Shown here: positions 21,004 through 31,875 of the stretch, piece after piece
Layout of the letters: each line of letters opens with the position of its first letter
How positions within the stretch are numbered: position 1 is the first letter of the stretch
NCBI GenBank assembly: GCA_030704615.1
Contig: CM060733.1
Location: 20,024,001-20,088,000 of the forward strand
DNA: 64,000 nt
Direction: 5' to 3'
DNA from: Takakia lepidozioides
Lineage: Eukaryota; Streptophyta; Takakiopsida; Takakiales; Takakiaceae
Made by a program: the position numbers and the translations under genes
The notes under the pieces: generated by a model
Seen by the model: only the letters and a program-made list of their open reading frames with translations
Database searches by the model: none
Told to the model about the DNA's origin: nothing

Positions 21004-21909
21004 TGGGGACATCAACCTTGGAGCGTGGGGGAGGAAATGCATGCTTAGCCCGGCTTAGCTAGCTCAGGAATCCGATTGCAAAAATTTGTATTGTACAAAA
21101 ATTTGTTATAAAAGAAATGGGTTCCAAATGTTGTGCGTCCTATTTTGTTTAGAATGGTGATGCATGGTGTGGTTGGCTAGTGTGTAGAATGCATGCTAGC
21201 TTACAAAAGTGGGAGAGGTAAATTGGGTTAATCGTGTGTTTGCGCAGTGCCGAAATCGGGTGACTCCCATCCAAGGGGCAAAGAAACATGCGCCTTCTTT
21301 GGGAGTTCACGTGCTAGTGCGCACCTGGCGCGTGCGCGTATTATAACTGCGCTGCTGAGGTGGTTGCCTTGTAGTGCGGGCTAACGCGGAAGCTACGTGC
21401 TTCCGTTCACGTACTATAATCGTGTAGCCTCGGGACGAAGTCGTAGTGCGGCTTCGACGTGTTCCCGTACCTCAGGCCAGCATTCCAAGACGGACCCAAT
21501 TGTAGTGATTGGGGCGCACGGTTGGTTCAAGGTTATCTTCCTAGTCAAAGGGGGTTCGAGGTGAACCCTTGCGCAAGGTGATGCCAAAGGCGGCATCATG
21601 AGCGATCGCAAGCAATGTTGTTGCAATAAGGCGATTCAATCCTCGGGGAGGATCGTTCCTTGGCCTTGAAGTAGGCCAAGAAGAGTGCACTGGGAGGAGC
21701 TTGAGAGGCTCCACCCCTGGCCGAGACTTGGAGGAAGTCGGCCGAACTAGCTAGTGGAGAGTAGAGTCAAGTGTGGGGTTTGGTTCTTCGCCATGGGACG
21801 CCATGGTACGGAAACAAACTCCTTGATGTGGGACGCCACAACTTGGATGTTCGTTTCTACAAAATGGACAAGTCGATGAGGACATCGACTCCCTGTTGGT
21901 AGGGGTGTG
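21004..21909 (+). other. Non-coding spacer before the 3' LTR
   Basis: About 900 bp between the pol stop and the 3' LTR with no convincing ORF. The last bases (TAGGGGTGTG) are purine-rich and fit a polypurine tract. Confidence 0.6.
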
Positions 21910-22638
21910 TGTCGCGGCCCTTTGCCTTGAGGGCAGGGGGGTCGGGACACATGAGGGGCTACCCCTGTGGTGGGGGCAGTGGCAGCGATAGGTACGGGGG
22001 GCTGAAGCACCCTTGAGTGCCCAAAGCACTCAAGGAGGCGGAGGTGCTCACTAGGTGGAGCCCCGCACACCGGGATGCGGTGGGGGTGGCTTCACAAAGG
22101 GGTGGTGGTAGCTTAGCGGGACTTAGTGGGGGTGGCATAGGACTCACCATGGGGGCGGAGACCTCGTGGTGGGAGTCGTGGGGAGTCTTGGGACTCATCA
22201 CGGTCCATAGGGGCCGTGGTGAGTGGGCCAAGACTCACCGCGACTCATCACCGGGAGTCGAGGGTTTTCGTGGTGGTTCGCCATAAAATGGCATGGCTGG
22301 TTGTGAAACCCCCGCGGACAGCTACAGAAGTATATATAGGGAGTAGTAACCCCGAGAACGGTGCAAGCCCGTTGGTGACCAAAAACTAGTGAGTAAGCGA
22401 GCGAGCCGGAAAGCGACCAAAGAGTGGGGAGCTGTTCTGGACTGCCAACTACCAAAGGGAATTCCCGCTGGGCCCAAATCGGTGGAGGGTTCTTTGGGAG
22501 ATCAAAGGGGGACCGTTATGCCCTGGTGAGCAGCCGAAGCTCCAAGTTGGCCCGGCGGCCAGGTTGGGAGTTAGGCGCGCGCATCAAAGCGAGTAACTAT
22601 GACTTGAAGGGGAGCTTACCGAATTGAGGTGCGCGACA
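21910..22638 (+). repeat. 3' LTR of the chromovirus
   Basis: 729 bp, same boundaries as the 5' LTR; differs by seven transitions by my count. Confidence 0.96.
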
Positions 22639-22935
22639 GAATCCATCGCGACTCAAACAGTGAGGAGGCAGATGGACTTAACAATCAGGGTCAGCCCACC
22701 TGATCTGGTCATACAAGCAACCTCCACTGCCCAGTCGACGATGCGAGATGGAAGAAATGAGTCGGAGATGTTCGTTGCTCAGCGCGAAGGAAAAGAGAGC
22801 GAGCAGCCACAACAACAAATTCGGAATCCCTCCCCGAAACGGGTATACACTTCATAACCATCTTAGATATGTTCTTCTTTGTCCTTCTTCTAGTTCTCAA
22901 AACGAATTAATTGTTTTGTTATTCCACAAGATGAT

Positions 22936-23480
22936 ATGATTCATCCTCCAATCGACTATCACCAATCCGTGAACCCAAAAGATTGCTATCGTCTCTCTGA
23001 GGGACCGAATGGATGTCGACCAGGATACTACGTCCTGGTTCTTGACATCGGTTACCTTGGAGAGGATTACCTCCGAGATGGCCTGAGATCCCCTCCCGCA
23101 ACCCATCCTTGTGTATGCGCTAGAAAATTCAAGCTTGCAGTCCGAAATGGTTTGGACGACTTCCTGAAATGGGTCCTCAAGCATTTTAAGGTCTACTTTT
23201 GGAACACTGGACCATTAGAAAATGTCCTGGATATAGGGCTGGCTTTGTTTTGAAGAAGGTTTTACAAGATCAAGGAATTCAGCAATGAGGACTGCGTGAA
23301 GCATAGACAGTCTTTCAGTGACGAATGACCCAAATATCCGAAAGCGTCAATATATCTTAAACGTCTTTACGACATTATCACTGTAGACGACACTGTAGCG
23401 TACAGATCAAACACACTTCTCATCACTGTAGTAAATATGTATAAGTCCTACTTGAACCCAAAGTGGAAAAACCCATAGGA
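22936..23480 (+). pseudogene. FCP1/HAD-like phosphatase domain fragment, decayed
   Basis: The first frame (22936-23253) contains GYYVLVLDIGYLGED, where an FCP1-type phosphatase would have its DxDxT/V nucleophile motif (here D-I-G, so the second Asp is lost), and then NGLDDFLKWVLKHFKVYFW. After a frame change and a TGA, 23268-23480 reads YLKRLYDIITVDD and NMYKSYLNPKW, resembling the end of the same fold. The fragment is interrupted and apparently lacks the catalytic pair. Assignment rests on motif layout only. Origin by gene capture is possible but not shown. Confidence 0.45.
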
Positions 23481-26296
23481 TGTCGACCGTATAATGACCC
23501 AAAGGTCAAATGCCTTTTGCTATGGGATTTCCAGTGACAGGTTTATCTTAGAAAACAAAAATTTCCTTGGAACAGATTGAAACGTAGATGGCTGCTCTAG
23601 ATTTTCCTGAACCTTGACTGTCCAGTGGACGTTGCTCCCAATCTCAATCTTATCCATGGTTTATCTTGATTACCACCTAAGTGGATGCATGAATTTCTCA
23701 CAGATTGCAGCACCAGTTTCTCCACTTACGAAATGATTGCGCTTGATAATTTTTTACCTGAATGGAGTTTTGTGCAAAGTCTTGAAGCACCAAAAGAGCT
23801 ACAATGTCTCGGGCCGAATGTCCGAGACAGACTACAGGATACCAGCTCTTGTTGGATTTTGACTTGTCTATAGGCGGGAAAAATATCGTGAGATGTAGAC
23901 AGAGTTGAACAAACATTTCCATCTAGGAATATGGAGCTGCTTGATATACAAGAACTTGCAGCCTGTCCTGGATTTTATGCTTCGGGGTCTTCCTCAGCCG
24001 ACATTCGTTATGTCTCAAGAAGATTGTATCTCCTGTCCTACTTCTGTCCACCCTCAATTTATATCAGGATACGACCCACCGAGTCTATTCTTGAAACCAT
24101 TGATGACGGTCTGGCAAAGATTTGGTGGTTAATACAACAGGAGTAACACTCCACTCATTGACGATTCTGCTATTAAGTGTGTGTTGAACCCGCCTGAATC
24201 CTGTCTGATTCTAAAATCATTTGAATCCGTTGACACGGACTCTTGCTATCTCCAGAAGGTTCTCCAGAAATATTTGCTTGAAATGAAGAAATTTCGCTCT
24301 GTTTCCAGTTATCTCAGGGAAAAGATTATAGGACTTAAGCCTTATCAGAATGTTTCCACCGATCCCAAGTTTAAGCCTCTCTTGGATTATATTGATGATT
24401 CTAATCACGGGAATCTCCGATATGATGCTTCAAAATAAAGATTTTATTGATCAACCACGTCTATGATGCAATCTATATTTTTGTTTGGTTTTTCTCTAGG
24501 TTGTATTGTAATTCTATATTGACTGTTGTCAACTGTGATTTCCGTTTCAATGTAAATTGACATGGAATTGTTTGCTATCTCCTAGTCTCATCCATGCGTT
24601 TCTCCATCCTATACCACCCCGATCCTCTGGGATGCAGGCCTTCTCCGAAACTCGTCTCGGGGGTTTTTTCAAATCCGGCAACCTCCACTGTGTAGTGAAG
24701 GTTATCCTGTGTCTGTACAATGACCATGTAAGTTCGATTGGGTAGGTTCATGGAGATGCTGCCGATGCCAACTTCTCGTCGGGACCTCCATTGGAATCCT
24801 CCATATTAGGAATTCGTCGACAGATTGACAACAGTCACAGTACTGTTGAGATTTCTGTCAATACGGTGAAACATCATCCAAACACTTGGCTTCCCTTCAA
24901 ATGCACGACCCTCTTCTTCAGTCCATTCCTGAAAATGATGTTCCGTTGCAGGATTGTTTAGGATTGAATGTCGAAGGTGGAACAACCTGACAAATGTGTA
25001 GGGGATTTCATGGACCTCACTCTACAATCATCCTCACTCTCTCTTTTAAGTGTCAAGGGTCTGAAATCTACCTCGAGAATGTCAGCCATTGATGATGCGG
25101 TTGAGACTGCGGCTCCGCAGCACACTGTTGTCTCTCTTCCCTCATTCTCTCCCCAGCACGAGGGTTGGACAACCCAAATCAGAAAGAGTCAGGTAAAATT
25201 ACTTATATTTGAATTCTAACTTGTCATTTTGTTTTCCTTAGTACTGGATCTGATGTTCTTGTTTTACTCCAGGCCAGAAAATCTGTGGATTATGACCATC
25301 CTGTCAAATGACGTCTTCATTGGAAATCTGTTCCGAGGTAATCCCTTCGTTACGTGTGAATTTCATTCAGGATTTGGAGTGCTCAAGGAAAAATTTCCAT
25401 TCCGTTCCCCTTCTCCGCAACCCTTTGGACGAGGACAAAGACGAAACTTCAATTGCAACTTCTCGGCTTCCCGACCCTGCAGTTCTACACCGAGGAAGCG
25501 GAATAGGGCCCCCAAACCATTTCCATCTCTTCTACAAATCGGTTCCACCGGAGAGAAGTCTGTCTTCAGAGACAAAGCAGACTCGAGGAAGAAAATGAAT
25601 ACCTCGGACATACCGGGGTCTCGTCAAAACACGTCCTTTGGGATCCTAAGTCCGCAAGCGAGACTTTCCAATAAGGCGACATCGATATTATTCGATATCA
25701 TTTCTCCACTTTCTTCTCTTTTCTGTTCGTTTGGTTCTGCACGAATTAACTCCATCTTTTCTCAACAGGCGGGGATGCAGCACGATACCTTCATCAATTT
25801 CGCTCCGTACAGGGTACTTTCTTGAACCACCACTTGGCAGTCGACGTTCCTCTTCTTAGCAATATTAACCCTCATCTTGAAACATTCGAAGCCCACAACA
25901 TGTACAAGATTTTGCCTCTTTTTGCACAATCGTGTTGATCTTCCATACACTCAATCATTCTGGGTCATGGGTATTTTCATGGAAGAAACACTAATGTCAG
26001 TGTGTGATTAAATTCCTCATGATAACTTTGTCTCTCATCCTAAGTTACATGCAACAGCGGGGAAAAGGAAACGGATGTTGTTAATTTTGAGTGTCAACGG
26101 ACTCCTCTGCTACCGGCCACCCCCAACTGACGGTGAACTGTTTAAGGAGAAATTTCGTTTCAGGAATGTGTGACTTCAAGTTCCTGACAGACCGTTTGTG
26201 GTGCCTCGGCCTGGAGTTTTGGAGTTTTCAGACCTTGCATTGAAGCATTTTCAAGTGGCCATTTGATCATGCGCTGATAGAGGTGTTCTTTGTAGG
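23481..26296 (+). other. Degenerate sequence between the two FCP1-like pieces
   Basis: Short open frames occur (for example 23931-24146, 24181-24438 and 25229-25825) without recognisable domains. They alternate frames and may be exons or remnants of the same decayed transcription unit. Confidence 0.3.
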
Positions 26297-26683
26297 ATGT
26301 TGGAGAGCTTCGTCCCCACGAAAATAACGAAGAAGTTTTGCTTCATATGGTCTGCAGAGGATTGCAAGGATACCACCGGTTATATCAGGCCTGGGATGAA
26401 ATATCTCGTGAAGGATATTCGAAGTGTTATTGCCAAGTACCCTGGTAGACCGTTTGCTACGCAGGGGAAAATACTTCTTGTAGATGATGAGCCATCAAAT
26501 GGCCTTCGAAACCCACAAAATACTGGATTCTTCCTTTTTTCATTCAAGCCTTCACCAAACGGCTTGCGTGGCCGGGATGATATGACAAATGCAGTGTGGC
26601 CATATGAGATGGCTGGAGCTTCAACAGTCGTTGATTACATTAGCGAGAACCAGACAAAGTATTTTCATAAGCCTATTGGTTGA
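26297..26683 (+). pseudogene. Second FCP1/HAD-like fragment
   Basis: A 128-codon frame reading KFCFIWSAEDCKDTT, KYLVKDIRSVIAKYPG and KILLVDDEPSNGLRNPQNTG. The VDDxP motif followed by a leucine-asparagine-proline stretch is the typical distal part of an FCP1-like HAD domain, where the DD pair helps bind Mg2+. It resembles the distal part of the fragment at 22936-23480 but is not the same sequence, so two domains or two diverged copies are present. Confidence 0.45.
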
Positions 26684-28512
26684 GACCATGTCTGCTGGGC
26701 TTGGTATGGAAGATATCTTGATCCTCGTGTTTGGATCCCACAACAAAAGGAACCTGATTACCTTGGTAGGCACGTGGATCCCACTGTTCTGTTGTTTGTT
26801 CAGAATTTGATGTCCAATTCTTTTGCATTTGCATTTGTACTCTTACCTCAACAAATCCATATGCAAAACCTCCACTTTGGGCCTAACATTTGTTATTTCA
26901 ACCGCGTGTCCCCAATTACATTCAAGGAACGAATTCTAAAAGATGAACAAGAGCTGCGTGATTGGGAAGAATGGCGGGCGTGCCGGGAGGCTTCAAAGGC
27001 ATCAAGTAGAGTTGGGAGTAACATTTCAGATGACAATGTCAGCTGGTTTCACCTTCCTGATAGTATCTCCGTTTTCTCTGGTGCGGAGACCGTTGCAAGT
27101 GGCTGTGGTAACTGGAGGCGTCTTCGGACACATGCCTTGACTGCGAGCCGTTTGGGAGGAGGCTCAGTATTATTAATGAGTTAGTATAAGCCGTAACGGT
27201 TCTATGGCTTCAAAATCTATGGCTAGTATGACATTAAGTCCATGAACGGATGGCCAGTTGACGTTCATTTTTCTGTTGGTCCATCGCCTTGAAAGATATA
27301 ATCTCAAATAAAATATGAATGTTTCATATCATCAATCAGTTCCCACAAACTCGTTTTCCCATGTTATCCTCTTCATCACATGCCGTCATTGTTTCATATT
27401 TGGTTTTGCCATTGTTCCATGTTTGTTTGTGTATGTCATTTTGGATATCGGAGCTCTCATCATTGTTTGATTCATTGCATCCTCCCATTCCTTTTAATGA
27501 ACGTCAACTTGGTAGTGGATGTTATTCTAAGACCACAATACATACTTGTATTTCTGCATAGAATGTGTGGATGATTATATAATTCGTTGTTATATAGTGC
27601 ACAAATAGCCAAATAATTATAGATATATCTCTTTATTTCTATTATAGATTATATTTATTTATATATCTTATATTATTTCTGGACCAAACAAAAGTCCAGA
27701 ATTAGTTAAAATAGTGTTAGGTTCTTGATTACTAGTTATTCACTATTTGCTATGTAGAGTTTGTGTCATGTATGTCTCCTTTTTAGTGAACTTGCAACCA
27801 CTACAATTAACACCTACGAGGTATTCTTTACTTCCATCTTGTTGTTCGCTGATTTCAAGTTGGGGCAAGGAAAATTGTGAGCTTTGTTTTGCGAGCAGGT
27901 CAAATTCTTACCCTCGAGTTCTCCTATATTTTGGGAATCTGCCAAGTCCAGAAAATTTAGACCGCTTTTAATGAGCTCTAGGAGAGGAAAACTTCAATTT
28001 TTGTGACCGATGTCCTTTATGGTTGGGAAGAGAGTTCCTTTATAAGACAATTACTTATGTGGAAAACAATAAGGAATAATGTAAGAACTGAATACAAGTC
28101 AGGTGTGGGTCTCCAGCAGGGTGGACTCCTACTACAGGGGCTCCCCATCAACTCATCCCCACCCCCTTTTCACATTATTAAAGATTTTAGAATGCTAATG
28201 GTTGTTGTGTGGCGGCGAGTACTCTCTCATTAGGCCATATTGGTAGCTAACTTTCGATTCTTGTTGGATTGTTATGTCATCTCAACTTGTCTCACTTCAG
28301 TCCATGGCACCCCGCTCCGTGTCCCTCCGCTCTCTTTGCGATTTTGTCAAATTTTGTGACACTAGTGTCACTCCAGCAATGTCACCCCATCCTATCTCAC
28401 TCTAGTGTTGGTGTCACTCCAATCTGTCACTCTTGAGAGTGGGTGAGGATGATTTTACAGGAATAAAAACTGCCTATCGGCTATCTGAGCTTGCACGCTT
28501 GCATTAAGTTCA
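26684..28512. other. No gene recognised
   Basis: AT-rich, with short ORFs only. A stretch near 27690 (AAAGTCCAGAATTAGTTAAA) resembles one near 16212 on the other side of the chromovirus, so both probably belong to an older dispersed repeat. Around 28370-28430 TGTCACTCC recurs several times. Confidence 0.4.
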
Positions 28513-28715
28513 TACCGTAGTACCTTGGCAAGTTCGACACAAATTTTAATATTTGAAAGACTGTTGAAAATTCTGGAAATTAGTTTTATGAAATTAAATA
28601 ATTTCGTGAATGATAATAGAGTATCTTTGGGAATATTGTATATTTCGAAATGGAATTCTTAAAATAAAATAAATATTCTACAGAAGAGTGTTGAACTTGC
28701 CAAGGTACTAGGGTA
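28513..28715. mobile_element. MITE with TA target duplication (Tc1/mariner type)
   Basis: Flanked by TA on each side (28513-28514 and 28714-28715). The inner ends form terminal inverted repeats of about 26 bp with two mismatches, containing GTACCTTGGCAAGTTC on the left and its complement on the right. The 199-bp body is AT-rich and non-coding. A TA duplication with long TIRs suggests mobilisation by a Tc1/mariner transposase. Confidence 0.85.
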
Positions 28716-29187
28716 CATCATTTGCCATAACCACACATAATCAAAGAGTTTGGCAGCTACCAAAACTTCTTTTATGATGACATCCTACGTCTAGATGGTT
28801 CAACCTGAAGCTGCCTCATGGAAAACAACCCAATGATGGAAATCCTGGATAGGGTCAAATTCTATGAAATGCATAAGACACAGTATGGCCAAATGCCGTG
28901 CGGGGTTCAATGCACATGTGGGTGCACATGACACGGAAGCAAACCATGTCACCCTCAATACCCAGCACCACACTGACCAAATCCTGCATCCTTTTTAGTC
29001 TGAAAATCGGATGTCAACATGTCAGACTTGCTCCCACAAAACAAGCAACCAACCAACCAACTGTTCTCTAGCATCTGTATACTAATTTGTATTGGCAGCC
29101 AAATTGCAAAAGCGATCGAGTACGGAGATTAGGGTTAACAACAAAGACGGGCACTGAAGCAGCCGTCCAGACCCTGCCCGCACACTT

Positions 29188-29403
29188 CACGTGGCAGCGC
29201 GCTCCGCCACGTGGACTGAATCGTGGCAGCCGCAGCGCCCATGTCAGCGACGCTGCGTAACAGCAATTGCAACGTCGCGGCTGCGACCTCCGATAACCGG
29301 TTACCATATTTCACACTTGCCCATATTACGGAGGCCCACATATGTGAACCGGCTGTCACCAGTCGGGGAGTGACACACAGCTGGCCTGCTGGAGGGTATA
29401 TAA
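29188..29403 (+). promoter_or_regulatory. LEA copy 1 promoter: ABRE/G-boxes and TATA box
   Basis: CACGTGGC at 29188-29195 and CCACGTGG at 29207-29214 are G-box/ABRE elements of the kind bound by ABI5-type bZIP factors. TATATAA is at 29397-29403. The same promoter arrangement is preserved upstream of LEA copy 2. ABA and desiccation control is the expected mode for this family; it is inferred, not shown. Confidence 0.7.
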
Positions 29404-29530
29404 CGGCTAGAGCCGCCATCAACTGCAGCACACCACACTCTTCCTGTACTAGTGCTTTCTGTCTGAAGAGAGAGTGTATCTGTGTTGTACAGGTGCGGGC
29501 CTTTTGATCGAGTTCAGAGCTAAACCGAAG

Positions 29531-29831
29531 GTGAGTGCGTGTTGCAGGACTGCATTGTCGTTGTCACTACTTGAGCTCTCAGAGTGTCTGGAATGTCTCG
29601 GCTACGACCTAATGTACTTCAGTGTCAGCACGTTTTCCTTGTGAGCCCAACGAGCTGTAATGTTCAGTTGAAAGTGGTTGGGTAGATTGTATGAGGTACT
29701 TGAGAGTGAGGGTGAGAGTGAGAGTGAGCTACCCTCTGGCGATCACCCGCGCGAGGGTGTCACCATATTACATGATTTTGTTCTCTATCGATTTGGTTGG
29801 ACATTAAACCTCCAGTGCATACTGTGCGCAG
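29531..29831 (+). other. 5'-UTR intron of LEA copy 1
   Basis: Donor AAG|GTGAGTGCG and acceptor GCGCAG|GGAAAGAG; both splice sites are conserved in LEA copy 2. Splicing leaves the ATG 26 bases into the next exon. Confidence 0.75.
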
Positions 29832-29857
29832 GGAAAGAGAAGCTAAGCGGAAAGACA

Positions 29858-30396
29858 ATGTCATCTAAGGCGGATAGGAGCGAGCTCGACGCCAGGGCTC
29901 ACGCCGGCGAAACTGTGGTGGAGGGAGGTACCGGTGGTTTGAGTGTGGACGCCCAGGAGCATTTGGCTGAGGGTATAAGCATTTCGTATATAAGATTACG
30001 ATTCCTGAATTTTCTGGAACTGAAATTAGGATTGATGAACCTCATCTAGTCCGCCACTGGGGTTGTGATCCGAAAATTTAAGAACCGGTTAGATAGAAGT
30101 GAGGGTTTTTTCCGAGTGATGAATACTTGCACTGTCTTTGTTTCTCGTACTATGTAGGTGAATTGTTGTCGAGTCTTGTCGATGTTTCTGATTCCCTAGA
30201 TAAATTCCTATCGGAAGTACGAATTCACCCAGATTTGTTGTATAGCAATTTTTTTACATATGCAGGTCGTAGTAAGGGAGGAAAAACTCGATCTGAGCAG
30301 CTGGGGAAGGAAGGTTACCAGGAAATGGGTCGCAAGGGTGGGCTTGCAACGAACGAGCAGTCTGGAGGAGAAGCTGCTGAAGAAAAGGGAATTTAA
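29858..30396 (+). CDS. Group-1 LEA (Em-like) protein, copy 1, C-terminally truncated
   Basis: Em-type LEA proteins are small, very hydrophilic proteins that accumulate in desiccation-tolerant tissues and protect proteins and membranes during drying. Exon 1 is 29858-29972 ([28 protein letters not shown]). The intron, GTATAAGC to ATGCAG, ends at 30265, and exon 2 is 30266-30396. Exon 2 contains the signature repeat [20 protein letters not shown] once. The frame ends at TAA 30394-30396, giving 81 residues. The reading frame beyond the TAA still encodes the conserved family end ([10 protein letters not shown]) to a TAG at 30427, so the TAA is a recent nonsense change that removes about 11 residues; copy 2 has GAT at this place. 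The protein may still work because the signature repeat is intact. Confidence 0.9.
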
Positions 30397-30429
30397 ATCG
30401 ATGAATCGAAGTTCAAGAATGACGTGTAG

Positions 30430-31875
30430 TATCATAGTATGATACCAGTGATCACAATTGCCTACGGATTTTTTAGTTGGATTTGTACATAGTTGGCAAT
30501 GAGATCATGTTCTACTGCAATCTTCCGAAAGCGTGCAACAGCTGGAGAAGCTGGTGAATGCAAGTCGTAAAATGCTTGGAAGTATATTTGCACATGTACG
30601 CACGCAAACTTGTGCTGTATACTCCTGAAAAACTTATTCTGTATGTTTTAGAATGAAGCATCAAACGGATTGAGTGTGTATATCTTGTCATTTTCGATAA
30701 ATGTTAAACTCTGTTTAATCTGAAAACTGGCTACAGTATTAAAAAGGTAAAATCAGATAAATGCACCAAACGCTTTATAGACAGAAGTACATAAATATGA
30801 TGTACAGACTGCTCGAACGTCTAGTATGATACTCACTCATGGTGCAGTTTTTGGGCGGTAAATCTTTGCCTGGAACTGTAATGACAGTAGTGTGCAAACA
30901 TTGGTAAGACCGTACAGAGAATAGCAAATGTCTGTAAAACTCCTTTGTAAAAACCTGAACTCTAGGTATAGCGGACTTTGACGTTAGTTCCATTTACTTG
31001 CTTCTGACTAGAATGTACACCAGAAATATGATAGTGTATAGTGTAGTTGAAAAGTCAACAGAACCATCTGTAAAAGTCCCGCGTCTTCGAGCTGATTCTG
31101 AATGCTTCAGTTTTCGCCGCCCCCAAAGCTCCAGGTTTATGTTGTCCACGGCACTGCTCTTGAAACCCAAGCGTTTTTGCAGTCCGATAGTTGCAGGAAC
31201 TGACTTATTGATAATTGAGAACTCTTTAAACGTAGAAGGTGAGCGTTTCGCAGGTCTTATTTGGTATCAATGAGGCCTACTTTTTAATTCCATCTCCTAG
31301 TTGGATATGGCTGGGGTGGTGCGACAGAGACCTTAGTAAGATGGTATGATTGAATATAGTGAAAGGCCACAAAACAAATAAGTTACCTCCCACGCAATAG
31401 TCTGCTTCTAAATAGCCCTTTCGTAAATATAGTGACATCCCCAACCGTCACTGGATCGCTCGTCCCAGGATAACAGCCCTTGACCCGAGGCACTATTGTA
31501 ATCCGGAAAGGGACAAGGGTCTGAGCTTTCCTTTACGTACAAGTAAAGTTCTTACCCTCTAGCCCTCCTATAATTGGAGAGCTACTACTCTGAAATCGAG
31601 AAATGTTTTACGTCTAAGAACTCTCTTTTCAAAGTTCCCTTTAACTGCTTTTAACAGTGAGATCTGGGAGAAGGAAACTGCAATCTTCCAAATATGGTTG
31701 AAAGTAGTTTTGTATCCCTGCACCTTTCATAAGTAAAAGTTTGTGTGTTTTACGACCAAAACAAAAAACAAAACTAACAAAGACAAACTGTGTCTACCAC
31801 AATCATTGCTGTGAAACCCGCCAGACAACATCTGTAGCTACTGATCTGTTAGACTACTATGCTTGCAAAGAGATG
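30430..31875. other. No gene recognised between LEA copy 1 and the UGT
   Basis: The first ~90 bp match the 3' flank of LEA copy 2. The rest is AT-rich without a recognised coding region. The last part is UGT 3'-UTR. Confidence 0.45.

Larger units (their letters stand above)
16361..22643 (+). mobile_element. Ty3/Gypsy chromovirus with two LTRs and 5-bp target duplication
   Basis: A complete insertion: TSD GAATC (16361-16365), 5' LTR, PBS, gag-protease, a partly deleted pol, a non-coding spacer, the 3' LTR and TSD GAATC (22639-22643). Both LTRs are 729 bp and begin TGTCGCGG and end GCGCGACA. I count seven differences between them, all transitions, about 1% divergence, so the insertion is young. 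The C-terminal chromodomain places it among chromoviruses. The RT core is missing and frames are shifted, so it cannot be autonomous, although its LTRs, PBS and gag look usable in trans. Confidence 0.95.

Noticed and set aside
25229-25825. 198-codon plus-strand frame
   Set aside because: No domain, Ser/Phe/Pro-rich, and the surrounding region is degenerate.
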